Assembly: GCA_021773055.1 (NCBI GenBank)
Contig: JAJFKV010000014.1
Location: 47,091 to 111,090, forward strand
DNA length: 64,000 bases
Reading direction: 5' to 3'
Origin: Woeseiaceae bacterium
GTDB lineage: Bacteria; Pseudomonadota; Gammaproteobacteria; Steroidobacterales; Woeseiaceae
The notes below the pieces were generated by a model that was given only the letters and a program-made list of their open reading frames with translations, was not told the origin of the DNA and did not search any database. Made by a program: the position numbers and the translations under genes. Positions 1 to 8,930 of this stretch are shown here, one piece after another (position 1 is the first letter of the stretch; every line of letters begins with the position of its first letter).

Positions 1-868
1 TCTTAAGTGCGTCTCTGCCGATAAAGTCATCGCTCTGGTCGAGGTCGATGAATTTGTCCATGCCAATGGTGAAAGGATTATCACGCTGTGAAATATCCGA
101 TAAATAGGACAACAAACCACCTTCAATACTGCGAATGGTGTTCGGGGCAGTTGCTGCAATTCCGTAGGGTTTGCCTGCCGCCATGATGCGCTCCCACAGC
201 TGGTCGCCGAATTTCGAGTCGCGCAAGTAGATTTCATAGCCGAGTTCGCCGCTCCAGCCGGTGCGAGAAACAAGCAACGGTATGCCATCCAGAGTCGTTT
301 CTCGTAGCCAGTAGTACTTAAGGTCGAGTGCCCAGGCACCGAACAGATCGCGTGCGACATGTGGAGAGTTCGGGCCTTGCAATTGCAATGGCGAAACGTC
401 CGGTTCGAAAATATCGATATCCATGCCACTGTTAACGGCAACGCCCGTGGCCCACATCAGCACATCGCCATCGCCCGGAGACAGCCAGTACTGATCCTCC
501 GAGATGCGCAACAGCACTGCATCGTTGACGATACCGCCGTCCTGATTGGTGAGAACCAGGTACTGGCACTGCCCGACCTGGCATTTTGACATGTCGCGCG
601 GCGTCAACAGTTGTACAAAACGAGAGGCGTCCGGGCCGGTAATTTCGACTTGCCGCTGGCAACTCACATCCCAAAGTGTAACGTTGTTGACCAGGCTCCA
701 GTATTCCTCAACAGGGCTGGAATAAGAGGTTGGCAGATAGACGTGGTTGTATACCGTGAAAGCCTTCGCGCCGTAGCGGAGGGTCGCGTCAAAATACGGT
801 GACTTACGGACGCGTGGTCCGAATAGAAGCAGTGCTGCGCTGTCTTTTGTGCCAGGAGCTGTGGCCAC
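1..868 (-). CDS. DmdA-like aminomethyltransferase (GcvT fold), C-terminus cut off by the window edge
   Basis: This is the N-terminal 289 residues of a folate-binding aminomethyltransferase. The translation matches the style of DMSP demethylase DmdA: an N-terminal RKSPYFDATLRYGAK stretch, then YNHVYLPTSY, LWDVSCQRQVEITGPDA, QLLTPRDMSKC, GDGDVLMWA and SRTGWSGELGYEIYLRD. DmdA moves a methyl group from dimethylsulfoniopropionate to tetrahydrofolate in the cytoplasm; the close GcvT relatives use other substrates, so the substrate is inferred. The GTG start at 868 is chosen because a GGAG lies six bases upstream and an in-frame stop lies just beyond. It follows the SnoaL-like gene on the same strand by 70 bases and may be co-transcribed with it. 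Confidence 0.75.
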   Translation of the reverse strand, partial: MATAPGTKDSAALLLFGPRVRKSPYFDATLRYGAKAFTVYNHVYLPTSYSSPVEEYWSLVNNVTLWDVSCQRQVEITGPDASRFVQLLTPRDMSKCQVGQCQYLVLTNQDGGIVNDAVLLRISEDQYWLSPGDGDVLMWATGVAVNSGMDIDIFEPDVSPLQLQGPNSPHVARDLFGAWALDLKYYWLRETTLDGIPLLVSRTGWSGELGYEIYLRDSKFGDQLWERIMAAGKPYGIAATAPNTIRSIEGGLLSYLSDISQRDNPFTIGMDKFIDLDQSDDFIGRDALK

Positions 869-938
869 CCTAATCTCCGCATCGCGATCGACTGTCTACC
901 AAAGCAAAATATTACGCGAGGCGAATTTGCCCGGCAAT

Positions 939-1424
939 CTATTCGTGGGGCGGAGGAAAGTGCCCGAGTTGCGACAATGCGGTGAGATTGTCCCATTCAA
1001 CCCACATTTCGACGACCTTACCGTCCTTAAAGCGGAGAATTCCGACGTACGGCAACTCGAGTCTCTTGCCGCTAGCCGGGAACGGCCCCATGGGACCATC
1101 CTGCGTACCGATATAGCGGGCACGGACTGCGACTAAGTCGTCGCCACCAAAAATGACATCGACCGTCTGCACAGAGTCTGAAACCGTCGCAAAATCGGTT
1201 CTGAGAAAAGCCTTGAATTCCACCAGGTTCGTAACGATGATATCGGGCGTCGCCGCGCTGTGGCGAAGTATATCGGGGGCAATTAATTTGTCGAGAGCGT
1301 CCAGGTCGCGAGCATTTATCGCGGCTATCATCGCGGTCGCAGTGCGCACATTATCGGTATCGTCTGCCTGGCAGGATAAGGTACAAAGGCTCGCTAAAAC
1401 CAAAAACAATACATACTGTTTCAT
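939..1424 (-). CDS. Exported SnoaL-like (NTF2-fold) protein
   Basis: A 161-residue protein. The N-terminus is a short secretion signal (MKQYVLFLVLASLCTLSC), followed by a SnoaL/ester-cyclase-like fold with a helical start (TATAMIAAINARDLDALDKLIAPDILRH) and strands ending in GKVVEMWVEWDNL. Cys18 sits where a lipobox cysteine would, but residue -3 is Thr, so lipidation is uncertain. The ATG at 1424 is preferred over a TTG further upstream because a GGGGGA run lies at Shine-Dalgarno distance. Family members are often enzymes or carriers for small hydrophobic ligands; no catalytic function can be assigned. It lies directly upstream of the DmdA-like gene. Confidence 0.75.
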   Translation of the reverse strand: MKQYVLFLVLASLCTLSCQADDTDNVRTATAMIAAINARDLDALDKLIAPDILRHSAATPDIIVTNLVEFKAFLRTDFATVSDSVQTVDVIFGGDDLVAVRARYIGTQDGPMGPFPASGKRLELPYVGILRFKDGKVVEMWVEWDNLTALSQLGHFPPPHE

Positions 1425-1509
1425 GACGGTATCCCCCAAATTCTAATGACCGATATTCCAGCCGTTTGCCGGAATGTTGTCAATCCGAATAACTCCGAAT
1501 TGTTTATAC

Positions 1510-1806
1510 ATGCCAGATATCTATAAAGGTTTTGCTGACGATACTTTGTCAGTGCCGCTGGATGGAGATGTTTGAGCCACTGGAGTGGTGACGGACCGCG
1601 AGTGTTGACTACGAGCGCAGTCTTCACCCGATGTGACCGGCCATGACCGAGTGCTCGTTGTCCGCGGCAAGCTGCCCGATGTCAGGACGGACGACATCGA
1701 GATCCCGGTCGTGAGTGATCGACTCATGACCAAGATCGAAAGGGATTTTAAGGTAGCTGAACGTCACACGACATTAGTCGCTTTGCGACGCGCCGGTGTG
1801 AGGTTG
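1510..1806 (+). pseudogene. Possible decayed CBS-domain-like gene
   Basis: One plus-strand frame reads like protein but carries two in-frame stops, at 1573 and 1606. The pieces are PDIYKGFADDTLSVPLDGDV, then ATGVVTDREC, then a stretch including IPVVSDRLMTKIERDFKV and LRRAGVRLPG. GVVTDRE and SDxMT...LRRAGVR resemble CBS-domain signatures. The frame runs straight into a plus-oriented intrinsic terminator, although both flanking genes are on the minus strand. This is a weak call made by eye; it could be non-coding. Confidence 0.25.
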
Positions 1807-1836
1807 CCGGGGCGGCTATCGCCGCCCCGGTTTTTT
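1807..1836 (+). terminator. Intrinsic terminator, plus orientation
   Basis: A perfect 9-10 bp GC-rich stem (1807-1815 with 1822-1830, plus C1816-G1821) is followed on the plus strand by six T residues at 1831-1836. On the minus strand there is no T-run after the stem. It overlaps the stop codon of msrQ. It would end a plus-strand transcript for which no intact gene remains. Confidence 0.7.
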
Positions 1837-2430
1837 ACGTTTCCAGTACTTGATCAGCCTTGCCCCGAGGAATACGGAGAGGATCACGGCGTAAACGAGT
1901 GGCTCAGTGACATCCTTCTTGACCTGCCACCAGTAATGCCAGACACCCAGAAGTCCTACGGCGTATACGGCATTGTGCAGTGTCTGCCAGTTTCTCCCCA
2001 TGCGCCGGCGAATAGCTGTGAACGATGTAATTGCGAGCGCAATCAACATCACAAATGCCACGAATCCTATGGTAATGAAGGGCCTCTCAGTCAGGTCTTC
2101 GATGATGTCGCCGACTCGCATTTCACGGTCCAGCACAAACCAAGTCAGAAAATGCATGAACGCATAGAAAAAGGTGAATAGCCCGAGCATGCGGCGAAAG
2201 CGCGCCAGCCAGTTCCAGCCGGTCAGGCGCCGCAACGGCGTCACCGCGAGTGTGATCAGGATGAAACGCAGCGCCCAGTAACCAAAACGATCCTGAATCG
2301 CCTCAACCGGGTTCGCGCCAAGCCGACCAGTGATTTCAAAGGCATCACCAAACACGAGCATGGCCGGCACCAGGCACAGGCAGAAGACTACCGGCTTCCA
2401 GATGAAGCGAAGTTGTTGCAACGTATTCAT
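1816..2430 (-). CDS. msrQ: MsrQ, heme-binding membrane subunit of the MsrPQ methionine sulfoxide reductase
   Basis: A 204-residue inner-membrane protein of the ferric-reductase-like MsrQ (YedZ) family. It passes electrons from the quinone pool to periplasmic MsrP, which reduces oxidised methionine in envelope proteins. About six hydrophobic segments are visible, with conserved pieces GYWALRFILITLAVTPLRR, RRMLGLFTFFYAFMHFLTW and NWQTLHNAVYAVGLLGVWHYWW; the histidines in these last two are candidate heme ligands. Length is typical of the family. The ATG at 2430 is 6 bases after the msrP stop, so the two genes form an operon with msrP first. The 3' end overlaps an oppositely oriented terminator hairpin. 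Confidence 0.95.
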   Translation of the reverse strand: MNTLQQLRFIWKPVVFCLCLVPAMLVFGDAFEITGRLGANPVEAIQDRFGYWALRFILITLAVTPLRRLTGWNWLARFRRMLGLFTFFYAFMHFLTWFVLDREMRVGDIIEDLTERPFITIGFVAFVMLIALAITSFTAIRRRMGRNWQTLHNAVYAVGLLGVWHYWWQVKKDVTEPLVYAVILSVFLGARLIKYWKRKKPGRR

Positions 2431-2436
2431 GGTGAA

Positions 2437-3414
2437 CTAAAAGTTACGTCGCAGATCCAGGTCTTTGTAAAGGTGTGCAACTTGCTCTGCATAGCCGTTG
2501 AACATCAGCGTTTCCTGCTTATCGGCGAATATTCCGGACCCAATACGACGTTCGCGCGCCTGACTCCAGCGTGGGTGGCTCACGGATGGATTTACGTTGG
2601 CGTAGAACCCGTACTCATCCGGTATGGCCATGTTCCAGCTGTTTTTGGGGCGTGTGGACATGAATTTGATTTTCACGATGCTCTTAATGCCCTTGAAGCC
2701 ATACTTCCACGGTACGACGAGTCGAATCGGAGCACCATTTTGATTTGGAATCGAATTGCCGTAGATACCGACCGCGAGTATCGGCAATGGATTTGTCGCT
2801 TCCGCTATAGTTAGCCCCTCACGGTACGGCCAGTCGAGTGATCGACCTCGAACGCCAGGCATCTGCTCGCGGTCGTTCAAAGTCTCGAAAGCGACATACT
2901 GCGCTTTGGAGGTTGGCTGGAAATGTTTGACCACCTCCGCAAGAGAGATACCAACCCAGGGAATGACCATGGACCAGGCCTCCACACAGCGCATCCGATA
3001 AATGCGCTCTTCGAGATCGAAAGGCCGCATAAAATCGTCGAAATTGTAGGTGCCGGTTTTTTCCGCTTCCCCTGATACTTCAATCGTCCAGGGCCGTGTC
3101 TTGAAGTCTTCCGCATACTTGTGCGGATCATCCTTGCCCAGGCCAAACTCGTAGAAATTATTGTAGGTTGCGATGTCCTCGAAGCTATTCGGAGTTTCAT
3201 CTGTGCTTAGAGGGCTAACAGCAACATCGGATAATTTTGCCAAGGTTGTGTCAGGAACCACGGCGCTCATGCCGCTCGGTGCGATCAGTGCGCCCCCAAC
3301 GATGGCACCGGCGCGAATGAAGTCGCGTCTATTAATGTAATTCGACTCACTGGTGATTTCCGACGGTCGAATGTCACTGCTTTTCTTGCTTAGCACGCTG
3401 GGCTCCCTTGGCAT
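2437..3414 (-). CDS. msrP: MsrP, periplasmic molybdopterin methionine sulfoxide reductase catalytic subunit
   Basis: A 325-residue member of the sulfite-oxidase fold MsrP (YedY) family. It reduces both methionine sulfoxide diastereomers in periplasmic proteins using a molybdopterin cofactor. A twin-arginine signal is visible (RRDFIRAG, Arg29-Arg30, then a hydrophobic stretch), consistent with folded export by Tat. Cys143 in the MRCVEAWSM motif is the expected Mo ligand. Other family stretches are PWVGISLAEV, GVRGRSLDWPYREGL and PWKYGFKGIKSIV. The ATG at 3414 has only a weak ribosome-binding site. It is followed by msrQ. A long AT-rich gap precedes it. Confidence 0.95.
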   Translation of the reverse strand: MPREPSVLSKKSSDIRPSEITSESNYINRRDFIRAGAIVGGALIAPSGMSAVVPDTTLAKLSDVAVSPLSTDETPNSFEDIATYNNFYEFGLGKDDPHKYAEDFKTRPWTIEVSGEAEKTGTYNFDDFMRPFDLEERIYRMRCVEAWSMVIPWVGISLAEVVKHFQPTSKAQYVAFETLNDREQMPGVRGRSLDWPYREGLTIAEATNPLPILAVGIYGNSIPNQNGAPIRLVVPWKYGFKGIKSIVKIKFMSTRPKNSWNMAIPDEYGFYANVNPSVSHPRWSQARERRIGSGIFADKQETLMFNGYAEQVAHLYKDLDLRRNF

Positions 3415-4097
3415 TTCACTATTGGACCAGTTCTAACACTGATTTATTGCAACACTAGCAAATTCACGTAATGCTGACGCGATGAAGAGATCATGAATTA
3501 CCTGACCGTGGCCAGCATCGCGTACTTGCGCGGAATTCGGCGTGTAAAGTCTCTAAAAGATCCGAAAATCGAAAAAGTGAATGATTGATAATCCGGATCA
3601 AGCTGCTCTGCAGTGCCACTCTAAAGATTAGCCGTTACGGGGAGTTACCGTAAGTTAGCGACAAAAATCATCAAATATCGCGATAAACAGCGCTATTTAT
3701 AGAAATACTGGCACCTACCAGGGGTCAGGGATGTCGCGGTCCGGTCGAGGTCAGCTCAAAATTATTCGTCCGTGCACAGTAAGAATCACGAAAAAACATC
3801 AATAAGTTAATAAGTAGCGCCGATATTCTCCGATAATCGCAAAACATGACAATAACGAAAACCTGTTGCACATTAATGTTGACTTGATCAGACTGATCAA
3901 TTTCGAGCATATTTTGGGTAATTTGATAGTAAGTTAGATCATTTCACCGATTTTTGAAGAATTTCACCAAAATATCATTCTATCAAGCGATAAGCGCCAG
4001 AAAAATTTCTCATGATGCGTCCAGGACTTCATTTGACAGCGAACCGCACGGGATCGCAAAGTGAGCCTATCCGACGAAGAAGCGGAGGCCTTCGATA
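3415..4097. other. Long AT-rich intergenic region with one candidate small ORF
   Basis: This 683-base gap separates the divergent msrP and acyltransferase genes and is visibly more AT-rich than its surroundings, especially 3660-4000. A 31-codon plus-strand ORF at 3493-3588 (MNYLTVASIAYLRGIRRVKS...) begins after a GAAGAG, but nothing else supports it. The octamer TAAGTTAG occurs twice (near 3651 and 3931). No tRNA, convincing terminator or longer gene was seen. Promoters for both flanking genes probably lie here. Confidence 0.5.
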
Positions 4098-5474
4098 ATG
4101 CAGCGTATCGTCATCTCGCTGATCCAACTGATCACCAACACGTTCTTCCGGCGCATTGATGTCGCTGGGGAAGAGCATGTTCCGGCCGAGGGTCCGGTCA
4201 TCTTCGCTGGAAACCATCCGAATGCGCTAATGGACGGTTGGCTGCTGATGGCCCGGTGCGGGCGTTGGCCGCTGCACTTCATGGCAAACGCCAAACTCTG
4301 GAAATATCGCCTGCTTGGGCGAATGCTCAATGCGTCGGGTGCGGTGCCGGTATTCAGGCACGAGGAACACGCCGGTGATGTGGACAACAGCGAGGCGTTC
4401 GACAAGCTGTATGAAGTTATCGAGCGCGGTGACTGCATGGGCATATTTCCAGAAGGTGTCAGCCATACCGAGTCGCAGTTGACGAAACTTAAGACGGGAG
4501 CTGCTCGAATTGCTTTGTCCGTGGCAGAGCGCGGCAAGGCGAAGGTCACGATCGTTCCCTGCGGCCTCAACTACATTCATCGTCACCGCTTTCGCAGCCA
4601 GGTGTTAATTGAATTCGGTGAGCCCATCTTAGTGGACGGAGACTGGATCGATGACTTCAAGCGTGATGAACGGGCTACCGTACGGAAGCTGACAGATTAT
4701 CTCTCCGATGCGCTCGCGGCAGTAACGCTGAACGCGCCCGACTGGAGTACGCTGCGCTTTGTTCAGGCCGCAAGGCGATTGTACAAACCGGCCGCCGCAA
4801 TGCTCGCGCCGAGTGAGTATGTAGAGCTGAATCGACGTTTTGTCGAGGGCTATATGAATATGGCGGAAGACCCGGAGATCATCGATTTTCGCAAGTCGGT
4901 CGACGACTATCAATCACGGCTGGACGTGCTCGGGCTCAAGGATTATCAATTACGCTCTAAAGTCCTGGTGGGTAAGGCATTCCGCCGGCTGCTGGTTCGT
5001 TCAATCTCCCTCATGCTGTTATTGCCGGTCGCTATTCCCGGTGTATTGCTGCATCTGCCCGTCGGCTGGCTCGCCGCCTTTGTTGGCGATCGTTTCAGTT
5101 ATGAGGAAGATGACATTGCCACTCTCAAAGTTTTTGCCTCGATGGCTTTGCTGCCGATTTTGTATTTGCTGGCGGCATTTCTGATAGGCAATTACTTCGG
5201 CACCATCTGGGCGATCGTGGCTGTCGTGGGCCTCACCATAAGTTTCTCGGCATCGATATGGGTTATCGAAGCACAGGCGACGTTGCTTGCCTCAATGGTG
5301 TCTATTTTGCGCCGAACACGCTTACGCGTTGAAATCGAAAATTTACATGCAACTCGGGCCGAGCTTGTTGAGAAAGTAAGGGTAATGGTTGAGAGCGGTT
5401 ACAACCTGGAGCAGCCACGAATGTTCTCGGATAAGGACTTCGCAACGACAGGCGTTATAGAATCCGACGAATGA
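4098..5474 (+). CDS. PlsC-type glycerolipid acyltransferase with C-terminal membrane domain
   Basis: A 458-residue acyltransferase. The N-terminal half carries the catalytic NHPNALMD motif (His40 and Asp46, the H-x5-D spacing seen in one glycerol-3-phosphate acyltransferase subgroup) and the FPEG motif at 117-120, which binds the phosphate of the acceptor. The C-terminal half has four or so hydrophobic segments between about residues 295 and 400 (SLMLLLPVAIPGVLLHLPVG; LLPILYLLAAFLIG). It probably transfers acyl chains to glycerol-3-phosphate or a lysophospholipid at the inner membrane; the acceptor is inferred. A GGAG precedes the ATG. The stop overlaps the start of the next methyltransferase gene by four bases, so the two are translationally coupled. 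Confidence 0.85.
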   Translation: MQRIVISLIQLITNTFFRRIDVAGEEHVPAEGPVIFAGNHPNALMDGWLLMARCGRWPLHFMANAKLWKYRLLGRMLNASGAVPVFRHEEHAGDVDNSEAFDKLYEVIERGDCMGIFPEGVSHTESQLTKLKTGAARIALSVAERGKAKVTIVPCGLNYIHRHRFRSQVLIEFGEPILVDGDWIDDFKRDERATVRKLTDYLSDALAAVTLNAPDWSTLRFVQAARRLYKPAAAMLAPSEYVELNRRFVEGYMNMAEDPEIIDFRKSVDDYQSRLDVLGLKDYQLRSKVLVGKAFRRLLVRSISLMLLLPVAIPGVLLHLPVGWLAAFVGDRFSYEEDDIATLKVFASMALLPILYLLAAFLIGNYFGTIWAIVAVVGLTISFSASIWVIEAQATLLASMVSILRRTRLRVEIENLHATRAELVEKVRVMVESGYNLEQPRMFSDKDFATTGVIESDE

Positions 5475-6289
5475 GTTCCTCTTCTACTTCATGTTGCGAT
5501 TTTGCAGGCAGTTACGATCTGTCCCGGCTACCCGAGATCAAAAAACTGGAACAAGCGGCGCTTGGTTGCGACTACGGCGGGACGAGCTGGACAACACGGC
5601 AACAGGTCGATGCAATTCTGGAATCGTTGCAGTTAGGTACGAGCGGTCGGCTGCTGGATATCGGATCCGGCGCTGGCTGGCCAGGGTTGTTGCTGGGAAG
5701 ACTTTCCGGCTGCAATGTGACACTACTCGACATACCGTTGAATGCATTGTTACAAGCGGCGGAACGCGCTGCGGATGATGGCATGTCAGACCGGGTTCGT
5801 ATTGTCTCCGGTAGCGGGACATCGTTGCCATTTGACGATCAGTCATTTGATCGAATCAGTCATTCTGATGTGCTGTGTTGCTTGCCAGAAAAGCTGGAGC
5901 TATTGCAAGAATCCAGGCGTGTCGTGAGTGAAAATTCCCGTATGCATTTTTCGGTAATACTGCCGGCAGAAGGCCTGCCGCAATCCGAACGCGAAACAGT
6001 ATTGGCAACGGGTCCGCCGTTTGTCGGCGTTGACGGAAGTTACCCCGAGTTGCTGCATGCGTCTGGATGGCGAGTCGAGAGCTGCCAGGATGTTTCAACA
6101 GAATACCAGAACAGTCTGCAACGCCTGGTCGACGGCATTCATGCGAACGAAGACGAGCTGGCCGACTTATTGGGTGCCGATGAGCTTCGAGCGAAGCGCG
6201 AGCATCGTGAAGATCAGATAGCACTAATCGAGCGTGGTTCAATGCGGCGTGACGCGTACCTTGCGATAGCGACAAATACCAGAGGATAA
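5471..6289 (+). CDS. Class I SAM-dependent methyltransferase
   Basis: A 272-residue methyltransferase of the UbiE/Methyltransf_11 type. Motif I is [12 protein letters not shown] (residues 61-72), followed by an acidic residue after strand 2 (VTLLDIP) and a motif near [16 protein letters not shown]. No membrane segment or signal is present, so it is cytoplasmic. The ATG overlaps the upstream acyltransferase stop (ATGA arrangement), suggesting a role linked to lipids or membrane precursors, but the substrate cannot be read from sequence. The C-terminal part ([25 protein letters not shown]) is less familiar. Confidence 0.85.
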   Translation: MSSSSTSCCDFAGSYDLSRLPEIKKLEQAALGCDYGGTSWTTRQQVDAILESLQLGTSGRLLDIGSGAGWPGLLLGRLSGCNVTLLDIPLNALLQAAERAADDGMSDRVRIVSGSGTSLPFDDQSFDRISHSDVLCCLPEKLELLQESRRVVSENSRMHFSVILPAEGLPQSERETVLATGPPFVGVDGSYPELLHASGWRVESCQDVSTEYQNSLQRLVDGIHANEDELADLLGADELRAKREHREDQIALIERGSMRRDAYLAIATNTRG

Positions 6290-6291
6290 AG

Positions 6292-6630
6292 ATGAGCGAA
6301 CTACCCAATTGTCCGCAGTGCAATTCCGAGTACGCCTACGAAGATGGCACTATGCTCGTGTGTCCTGAGTGCGCACATGAATGGCCGAAGGACGCAGCAG
6401 GCAGCGGTGATGATGAAAAAAAAGTCAAAGATGCGAACGGTAACGTACTTCTGGACGGTGATACGGTTTCGGTAATCAAGGACCTCAAGGTAAAGGGTTC
6501 TTCATCTGTGGTGAAGGTTGGCACAAAGGTCAAGAGCATTCGTCTGATTGATGGTGATCACGACATTGACTGCAAGGTGCCGGGCATCGGCGCGATGAAG
6601 CTGAAATCGGAATTCGTGAAGAAGGTGTAG
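6292..6630 (+). CDS. yjdM: YjdM/PhnA family zinc-ribbon protein
   Basis: A 112-residue protein matching the PhnA (YjdM) family over its full length. The N-terminal zinc ribbon has two Cys pairs (CPQC and CPEC). The C-terminal small beta-barrel domain reads [20 protein letters not shown], then [23 protein letters not shown]. Despite the old name, the family is not clearly involved in phosphonate use and its biochemical role is unsettled. It starts two bases after the preceding methyltransferase stop, so it lies in the same operon. Confidence 0.92.
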   Translation: MSELPNCPQCNSEYAYEDGTMLVCPECAHEWPKDAAGSGDDEKKVKDANGNVLLDGDTVSVIKDLKVKGSSSVVKVGTKVKSIRLIDGDHDIDCKVPGIGAMKLKSEFVKKV

Positions 6631-6660
6631 TGCACATAGCAATTTTATTGAGTGGATCCG

Positions 6661-6999
6661 ATGACGAATGATTGGCGTGACAAGCTACTGACACTAAGAG
6701 CTGAACTGCAGAGTGTCGCAGCGATCGGCGAGGAGTCGGCGGCCGTTGTTGAACTCGATCAGTCCAAAGTCGGCCGACTGTCTCGTATGGATGCCATGCA
6801 GGCACAAGCTATGGCGAAAGCGTCCAGTAACCGACGACAGGTCATGCTGGCAAAAATTACGGCGGCATTGGTGCGTATCGACGACGGCAACTACGGTCTT
6901 TGTCGTGAGTGTGAAGAGCCGATTAGTCCAAAACGGCTTGATATCGATCCGACGGCAATACTTTGTATTGAGTGTGCGAGCAAGGGAGAGGCGCGATGA
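6661..6999 (+). CDS. DksA/TraR-type C4 zinc-finger protein
   Basis: A 112-residue protein with an N-terminal helical hairpin (about residues 5-75) and a C-terminal four-cysteine finger (CREC...CIEC), the layout of DksA/TraR proteins. Such proteins reach into the RNA polymerase secondary channel and modulate initiation, often with ppGpp. It is shorter than E. coli DksA, and the coiled-coil tip lacks an obvious DxxDxA motif, so it may be a TraR- or YbiI-like relative. The ATG at 6661 is preferred over the GTG at 6652 because GAGTGGA then sits at ribosome-binding distance. The stop overlaps the start of the next gene. Confidence 0.85.
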   Translation: MTNDWRDKLLTLRAELQSVAAIGEESAAVVELDQSKVGRLSRMDAMQAQAMAKASSNRRQVMLAKITAALVRIDDGNYGLCRECEEPISPKRLDIDPTAILCIECASKGEAR

Positions 7000-8876
7000 A
7001 TAAGAGGCGTATGTTGGGGTTTATCGGTGTACTGGGCCTACTTGCATTCAGCGTGTCGTCGGCAGACTCGGAGGAAGAAACTCCTGCGCCGACTACGGTC
7101 GAGGAACTTGGGGTCGCCATTGCCGACGTTCTTGAAGAACACGAAGTTCCCGGCATCGGTATTGCGATGGTCGATGAGAGCGGCCCGGTGTGGCTAACGG
7201 CAATTGGCAAAGCGGACTTGGCCGCGGATATCGAAGCAGATACGGACTCGATGTTCAGGATCGGTTCGACGTCAAAGATGTTTGTCGCCCTGTCGGTTCT
7301 CAAGCTTGTTGAAGAGGGCAGGCTATCGCTGGACGATAAGGTGGTCGACCTTGTACCGGAAATCGAATTCAAGAATCAGTGGGAGAGCAGCGACCCCGTT
7401 CGAATAGTGCATTTGCTTGAACATACGACTGGCTGGGACGACATTCACCTTCCGGAATACGGCCATAATGATCCAGCGCCCGCCTCACTGAAAGAAGGGC
7501 TCGATTTTCACCCTCACTCGAGAGTTTCTCGTTGGAAGCCAGGCTCGCGCATGGCTTATTGCAATTCGGGCCCACCCGTCGCCGCCTACATCGTGCAAGC
7601 AATTACCGGCCAGAGTTTCGAGGACTACGTACAGGAAAACTTCTTTGCGCCGATGGGTATGCGGACAATGACCTACCGATTATCGGCGGATGTTGAAGCG
7701 TCGGGAGTCACTTTGTATGACAACGGCAATACGCCGCAGGATTACTGGCACATCATCATGCGGCCGTCCGGGTCGATAAATGCGTCGAGCGCAGACATGC
7801 TGAAGATGGTCAGTTTCTTCGTGAACCGCGGTGCCATGAATGGAAAGCAACTAATCTCAAGCGCGTCATTGCATCGCATGGAACGGGTTGCCTCGACACC
7901 GGCCGCCGCTGCCGGGCAAGAGATCGGTTACGGATTGCACAATTACTCTTCTACGCACAAGAGCTGGGTTTACCGGGCACATAGTGGTGGCGTGAACGGT
8001 GGTTTGACAGAGCTTGCGTATCTGCCGGAGCAAAAGCTCGGTTACGTGTTCATGATTAACTCCGGAAACGGCGCTGCATTCAGAAAAATCTCCGACCTAA
8101 TCCGCGATTTTCAGACTCGCGGCCTTGCGACTCCGGTCATCGCTGATGGCGGTGACATAACAGACGAGCACCGCGAGTTGGCCGGTTATTACGCGACCAT
8201 CAACTCACGCCAGCAAATTAGCTATTTTCTCGACCGGGTTTTTGATGTTCAGAAGATCTGGTTTGAAGACAATAAACTGATGCGCAAGGCTTTGCTCGGC
8301 GGCGAGACTTCCGCATATTTTGCTATATCTCCGTCGCTCTATATGTCTGAAGAGTATGGCGTATCGTCGTTGTCACAGGTAATCGATCCTTTGGCCGGAC
8401 AGGTCATTCATGCGGGTACTTTGGTCATGCAGCCTGCATCGCTGGTGCTGGTATTTGGCCAACTGAGCGTAGCTGCGCTCTGGGGCCTGTCGATCGCTTT
8501 GTCGATTGTGTTCCTTCTCATCTGGGGTGTTCGACGCTGGCGCGGAAAAATCGCTCCGGGACCGGCGATCCGTATTCGTGTCTGGCCGTTATTGGCCGGA
8601 CTGACCGTCATCTTGTTCGTATGGATGTTCATTCTGGGCATGAGCGACCCGTTCAAGACTCTGGCTGCCCCGACAGTAATTTCGGTCACTGTCATGCTGG
8701 CAACACTCGCGTTCGTGGTCTTCGCATTGCTGGGTGCCCGCGCTAGCGTAATTTATCGAAATGCCGAGATGAACCGGGCCACGTACTGGTTCTCCGCGAT
8801 ATCGTCCGGGCTGCATGTGATGATTGCTTTGTATCTCGCGTATTTTGGAGTGATCGGGGTCATGACCTGGGCGTAG
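6996..8876 (+). CDS. Exported serine hydrolase (class C beta-lactamase/PBP fold) with C-terminal membrane domain
   Basis: A 626-residue protein. After a signal peptide (MNKRRMLGFIGVLGLLAFSVSSA) comes a beta-lactamase-related domain with the SxxK motif Ser91-Thr-Ser-Lys94, a YxN motif (YCN) and a third motif HSGG. The last ~140 residues hold about four transmembrane segments (ALWGLSIALSIVFLLIWGV; WPLLAGLTVILFVWMF). The catalytic domain should face the periplasm, anchored by the C-terminal helices. The family includes esterases, D-amino-acid amidases and peptidases; the substrate is unknown. The ATG overlaps the stop of the DksA-like gene by four bases and has a GGGAG upstream. Confidence 0.88.
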   Translation: MNKRRMLGFIGVLGLLAFSVSSADSEEETPAPTTVEELGVAIADVLEEHEVPGIGIAMVDESGPVWLTAIGKADLAADIEADTDSMFRIGSTSKMFVALSVLKLVEEGRLSLDDKVVDLVPEIEFKNQWESSDPVRIVHLLEHTTGWDDIHLPEYGHNDPAPASLKEGLDFHPHSRVSRWKPGSRMAYCNSGPPVAAYIVQAITGQSFEDYVQENFFAPMGMRTMTYRLSADVEASGVTLYDNGNTPQDYWHIIMRPSGSINASSADMLKMVSFFVNRGAMNGKQLISSASLHRMERVASTPAAAAGQEIGYGLHNYSSTHKSWVYRAHSGGVNGGLTELAYLPEQKLGYVFMINSGNGAAFRKISDLIRDFQTRGLATPVIADGGDITDEHRELAGYYATINSRQQISYFLDRVFDVQKIWFEDNKLMRKALLGGETSAYFAISPSLYMSEEYGVSSLSQVIDPLAGQVIHAGTLVMQPASLVLVFGQLSVAALWGLSIALSIVFLLIWGVRRWRGKIAPGPAIRIRVWPLLAGLTVILFVWMFILGMSDPFKTLAAPTVISVTVMLATLAFVVFALLGARASVIYRNAEMNRATYWFSAISSGLHVMIALYLAYFGVIGVMTWA

Positions 8877-8930
8877 TACGAATCGGCTGATTATGGTAGA
8901 TTGATCCCATATATTGCATCGAGAAGGGTT

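Noticed and set aside
3725..3910. A 61-codon minus-strand frame in the AT-rich gap
   Set aside because: AT-rich random-looking translation, no ribosome-binding site and no family resemblance.
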